Source: Chloroflexota bacterium (GTDB lineage: Bacteria; Chloroflexota; Anaerolineae; Aggregatilineales; Phototrophicaceae). From it: 5,512 nucleotides of DNA. This document shows positions 5,445-5,512 of the stretch, one piece after another. A model generated the notes under the pieces. That model had not been told where the DNA came from and made no database searches. It saw only the letters and a program-made list of their open reading frames with translations. The stretch's first letter is position 1, and each line of letters begins with the position of its first letter. The translations under genes were made by a program, and so were the position numbers. The DNA lies in assembly GCA_010092805.1 (NCBI GenBank), contig JAADYY010000528.1:1-5512 (forward strand), written 5' to 3'.

Positions 5445-5466
5445 ACGCGCCCGCAACTTGAGCCAG
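5429..5466. terminator. Inverted repeat across the TetR stop codon, possible terminator
   Basis: CTGGCTCAAG (5429-5438) and CTTGAGCCAG (5457-5466) are perfect 10-bp complements with an 18-nt loop that contains the TGA stop. A transcript would form a stable stem just past the gene. No T run follows, so termination could be weak or Rho-aided, or the repeat could serve another role. Confidence 0.4.
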
Positions 5467-5512
5467 ATGATCCGGATGCTGTTGGTCAATCGATTTGATT
5501 GTGTTTTGGCCC

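Noticed and set aside
5487..5506. Small hairpin CAATC-GATTT-GATTG followed by TGTTTT as an intrinsic terminator
   Set aside because: The stem is only 5 bp and AT-rich and the T run is short, so it is too weak to call.
5434..5512. Possible C-terminal end of a convergent minus-strand gene running in from the right edge
   Set aside because: Two minus-strand frames are open here (one ending at 5434, one at 5421) and neither shows a motif or a decisive codon pattern over 25-30 codons. It would explain the inverted repeat as a shared end, but cannot be supported from this window.

Overview
The window is high-GC bacterial DNA (roughly low-to-mid 60s % by eye) with many GTG/TTG starts and purine-rich AAAGGA-type ribosome binding sites. 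The mix of genes (GH1 beta-glucosidase, MGT-type GT1 glycosyltransferase, NDST-like sulfotransferase, a TetR regulator and hypotheticals) and the protein style fit an environmental bacterium, perhaps a Chloroflexota (Anaerolineae-like) genome. That assignment is an impression only; no rRNA or marker gene is present.

Layout: (1) 1-794 (+) is the C-terminal 263 residues of a GH1 glycoside hydrolase cut by the left edge. (2) 791-1483 (-) is a two-TM hypothetical protein with a DUF6585-like cytosolic part; its stop codon and the GH1 stop share the palindrome TTAA. (3) 1484-1569 is a short divergent promoter region with a near-palindromic AT-rich -10 element. (4) 1570-2070 (+) is a YaeQ-like PD-(D/E)XK-fold protein whose 3' end overlaps the convergent glycosyltransferase by 35 bp. 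(5) 2036-3274 (-) is a GT1/MGT-type glycosyltransferase. (6) 3275-3403 is a divergent regulatory region with an 8-8-8 perfect inverted repeat abutting a TATAAT -10 box. (7) 3404-4282 (+) is a PAPS-dependent sulfotransferase. (8) 4283-4339 holds a strong GC hairpin. (9) 4340-4656 (-) holds a small hypothetical gene split over two frames. (10) 4657-4838 is an AT-rich divergent regulatory region with a near-consensus sigma70 promoter. (11) 4839-5444 (+) is a TetR/AcrR-family regulator, followed by an inverted repeat across its stop codon.

How the genes relate: the divergent glycosyltransferase/sulfotransferase pair is the only functionally suggestive group. Together they could glycosylate and sulfate a lipid, carotenoid or secondary metabolite, perhaps under one regulator acting at the palindrome between them; this is inference. 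The TetR protein may control itself and the small divergent gene. No mobile element, CRISPR array, RNA gene or clearly new defence or biosynthetic system is visible. The points most worth a second look are the palindromic operator candidate, the split small gene, the bidirectional -10 element and the repeated overlap of convergent genes.
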